In this document: piece by piece, positions 53,625 to 53,834 of the stretch
How positions within the stretch are numbered: position 1 is the stretch's first letter
Layout: every line of letters begins with the position of its first letter
NCBI RefSeq assembly: GCF_000741765.1
Contig: NZ_JGZU01000008.1
Coordinates: 1-53,834, forward strand
Source: Bifidobacterium tsurumiense
GTDB taxonomy: Bacteria > Actinomycetota > Actinomycetes > Actinomycetales > Bifidobacteriaceae
Length of the DNA: 53,834 nucleotides
Direction of reading: 5' to 3'
Translations under genes and position numbers: made by a program
Notes under the pieces: model-generated
What the model was told of the DNA's origin: nothing
Seen by the model: the letters and a program-made list of their open reading frames with translations, nothing else
The model's database searches: none

Positions 53625-53834
53625 GGGTTATTGGCCAGAATGTGTGTCTGAAATCGCCTCTCATGCCTTGTGCTGCAAGGTCTGAGAGGTGTTTGAATGT
53701 GGCGGTGGGGACTTTCGAGGTCGGCCAGAATGTGTGTCCGGAACGGGACGTGGCGCGTTGCGGGGCAAGGCCTGGGAGCCGTTTGAATGTGGTTGTCTGA
53801 ATGGTATGAGAACCCACTTTGCCCCGAATGCCAC
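53625..53834 (+). repeat. Right arm of the terminal inverted repeat
   Basis: This is the reverse complement of 2-209, with two extra homopolymer bases. Two units with 90-bp period lie at 53633-53706 and 53723-53796; each is 74 nt, starting GGCCAGAATGTGTGTC and ending GTTTGAATGTGG plus a few bases. In one frame the units read as a 30-residue repeat (GQNVC...ARxxxRxLNVxV) ending in a TGA near 53800. The first unit can form a hairpin (CCTCTCA/TGAGAGG around CCTTG/CAAGG). The arm begins 78 bp upstream of the ClC gene. Coding status is doubtful. Confidence 0.9.

Noticed and set aside
53474..53800. A 108-codon plus-strand gene including the 30-residue repeat
   Set aside because: Its first third overlaps the start of the ClC gene, there is no ribosome site, and the two units differ at all codon positions.
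1..53834. CRISPR array or prophage
   Set aside because: No regularly spaced identical short repeats with unique spacers were seen; the 90-bp units are only two per arm. No phage structural, integrase or transposase genes were recognised.

Overview
The window looks like chromosomal DNA of a Bifidobacteriaceae member (Bifidobacterium or a close relative). The evidence is moderate G+C, AAGGAGG-type ribosome binding sites, actinobacterial protein families (gluBCD-type amino-acid ABC system, clpP1-clpP2, an SdhB with the CGSD-type 2Fe-2S loop, a Ski2-like helicase, a DUF349 protein) and the absence of phage or plasmid functions. I cannot name a species from sequence alone. Most of the window is core genome.

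Layout from left to right: (1) 1-209 is one arm of a terminal inverted repeat, abutting a 5'-truncated bcp peroxiredoxin. (2) 606-8192 carries a small membrane protein, a 2-hydroxyacid dehydrogenase, an MFS exporter with a palindromic -10 region, rarA and a DExH helicase, all on the minus strand. (3) 8616-12122 is a four-gene glutamate/polar amino-acid ABC operon with an apparently leaderless ATPase gene. (4) 12537-17349 holds aspS, hisS and a divergent DUF349 gene. (5) 17648-22393 holds a copper P-type ATPase with a large His/Met-rich tail, ychF and proC. (6) 22581-31249 holds a prolyl iminopeptidase and a two-component system whose kinase is fused to a degenerate second kinase, convergent with a two-gene FtsX-type ABC exporter. 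(7) 31796-38752 holds metY, a vitamin B6 kinase, the overlapping yraN-comM-dprA cluster and a short MGMT-like protein. (8) 38926-45151 holds sdhA-sdhB without membrane-anchor genes, an O-methyltransferase, a LOG-family protein and nhaA. (9) 45412-49150 holds tRNA-Arg(ACG) followed by a redox cluster (NmrA-like reductase, lipoprotein flavodoxin, aldo/keto reductase, divergent LysR regulator). (10) 49356-53547 holds clpX, clpP2, clpP1 and a ClC channel, followed by the second arm of the terminal repeat.

Functional links: ClpP1/ClpP2 form the protease core fed by ClpX. The yraN-comM-dprA genes share start/stop codons and belong to DNA uptake and processing. SdhA/SdhB form a soluble-looking fumarate/succinate module. 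The kinase-regulator pair probably controls the neighbouring ABC exporter. The aldo/keto reductase and flavodoxin read as a small operon under the divergent LysR gene.

The least ordinary features are the inverted terminal repeat built of 90-bp units with conserved ends and a variable middle, the kinase-pseudokinase fusion, the copper pump tail with 38 His and 23 Met in 150 residues, the exported flavodoxin cluster beside a tRNA gene, and a ClpX whose IGF loop reads SGF. I found no CRISPR array, prophage, integrase or transposase gene.
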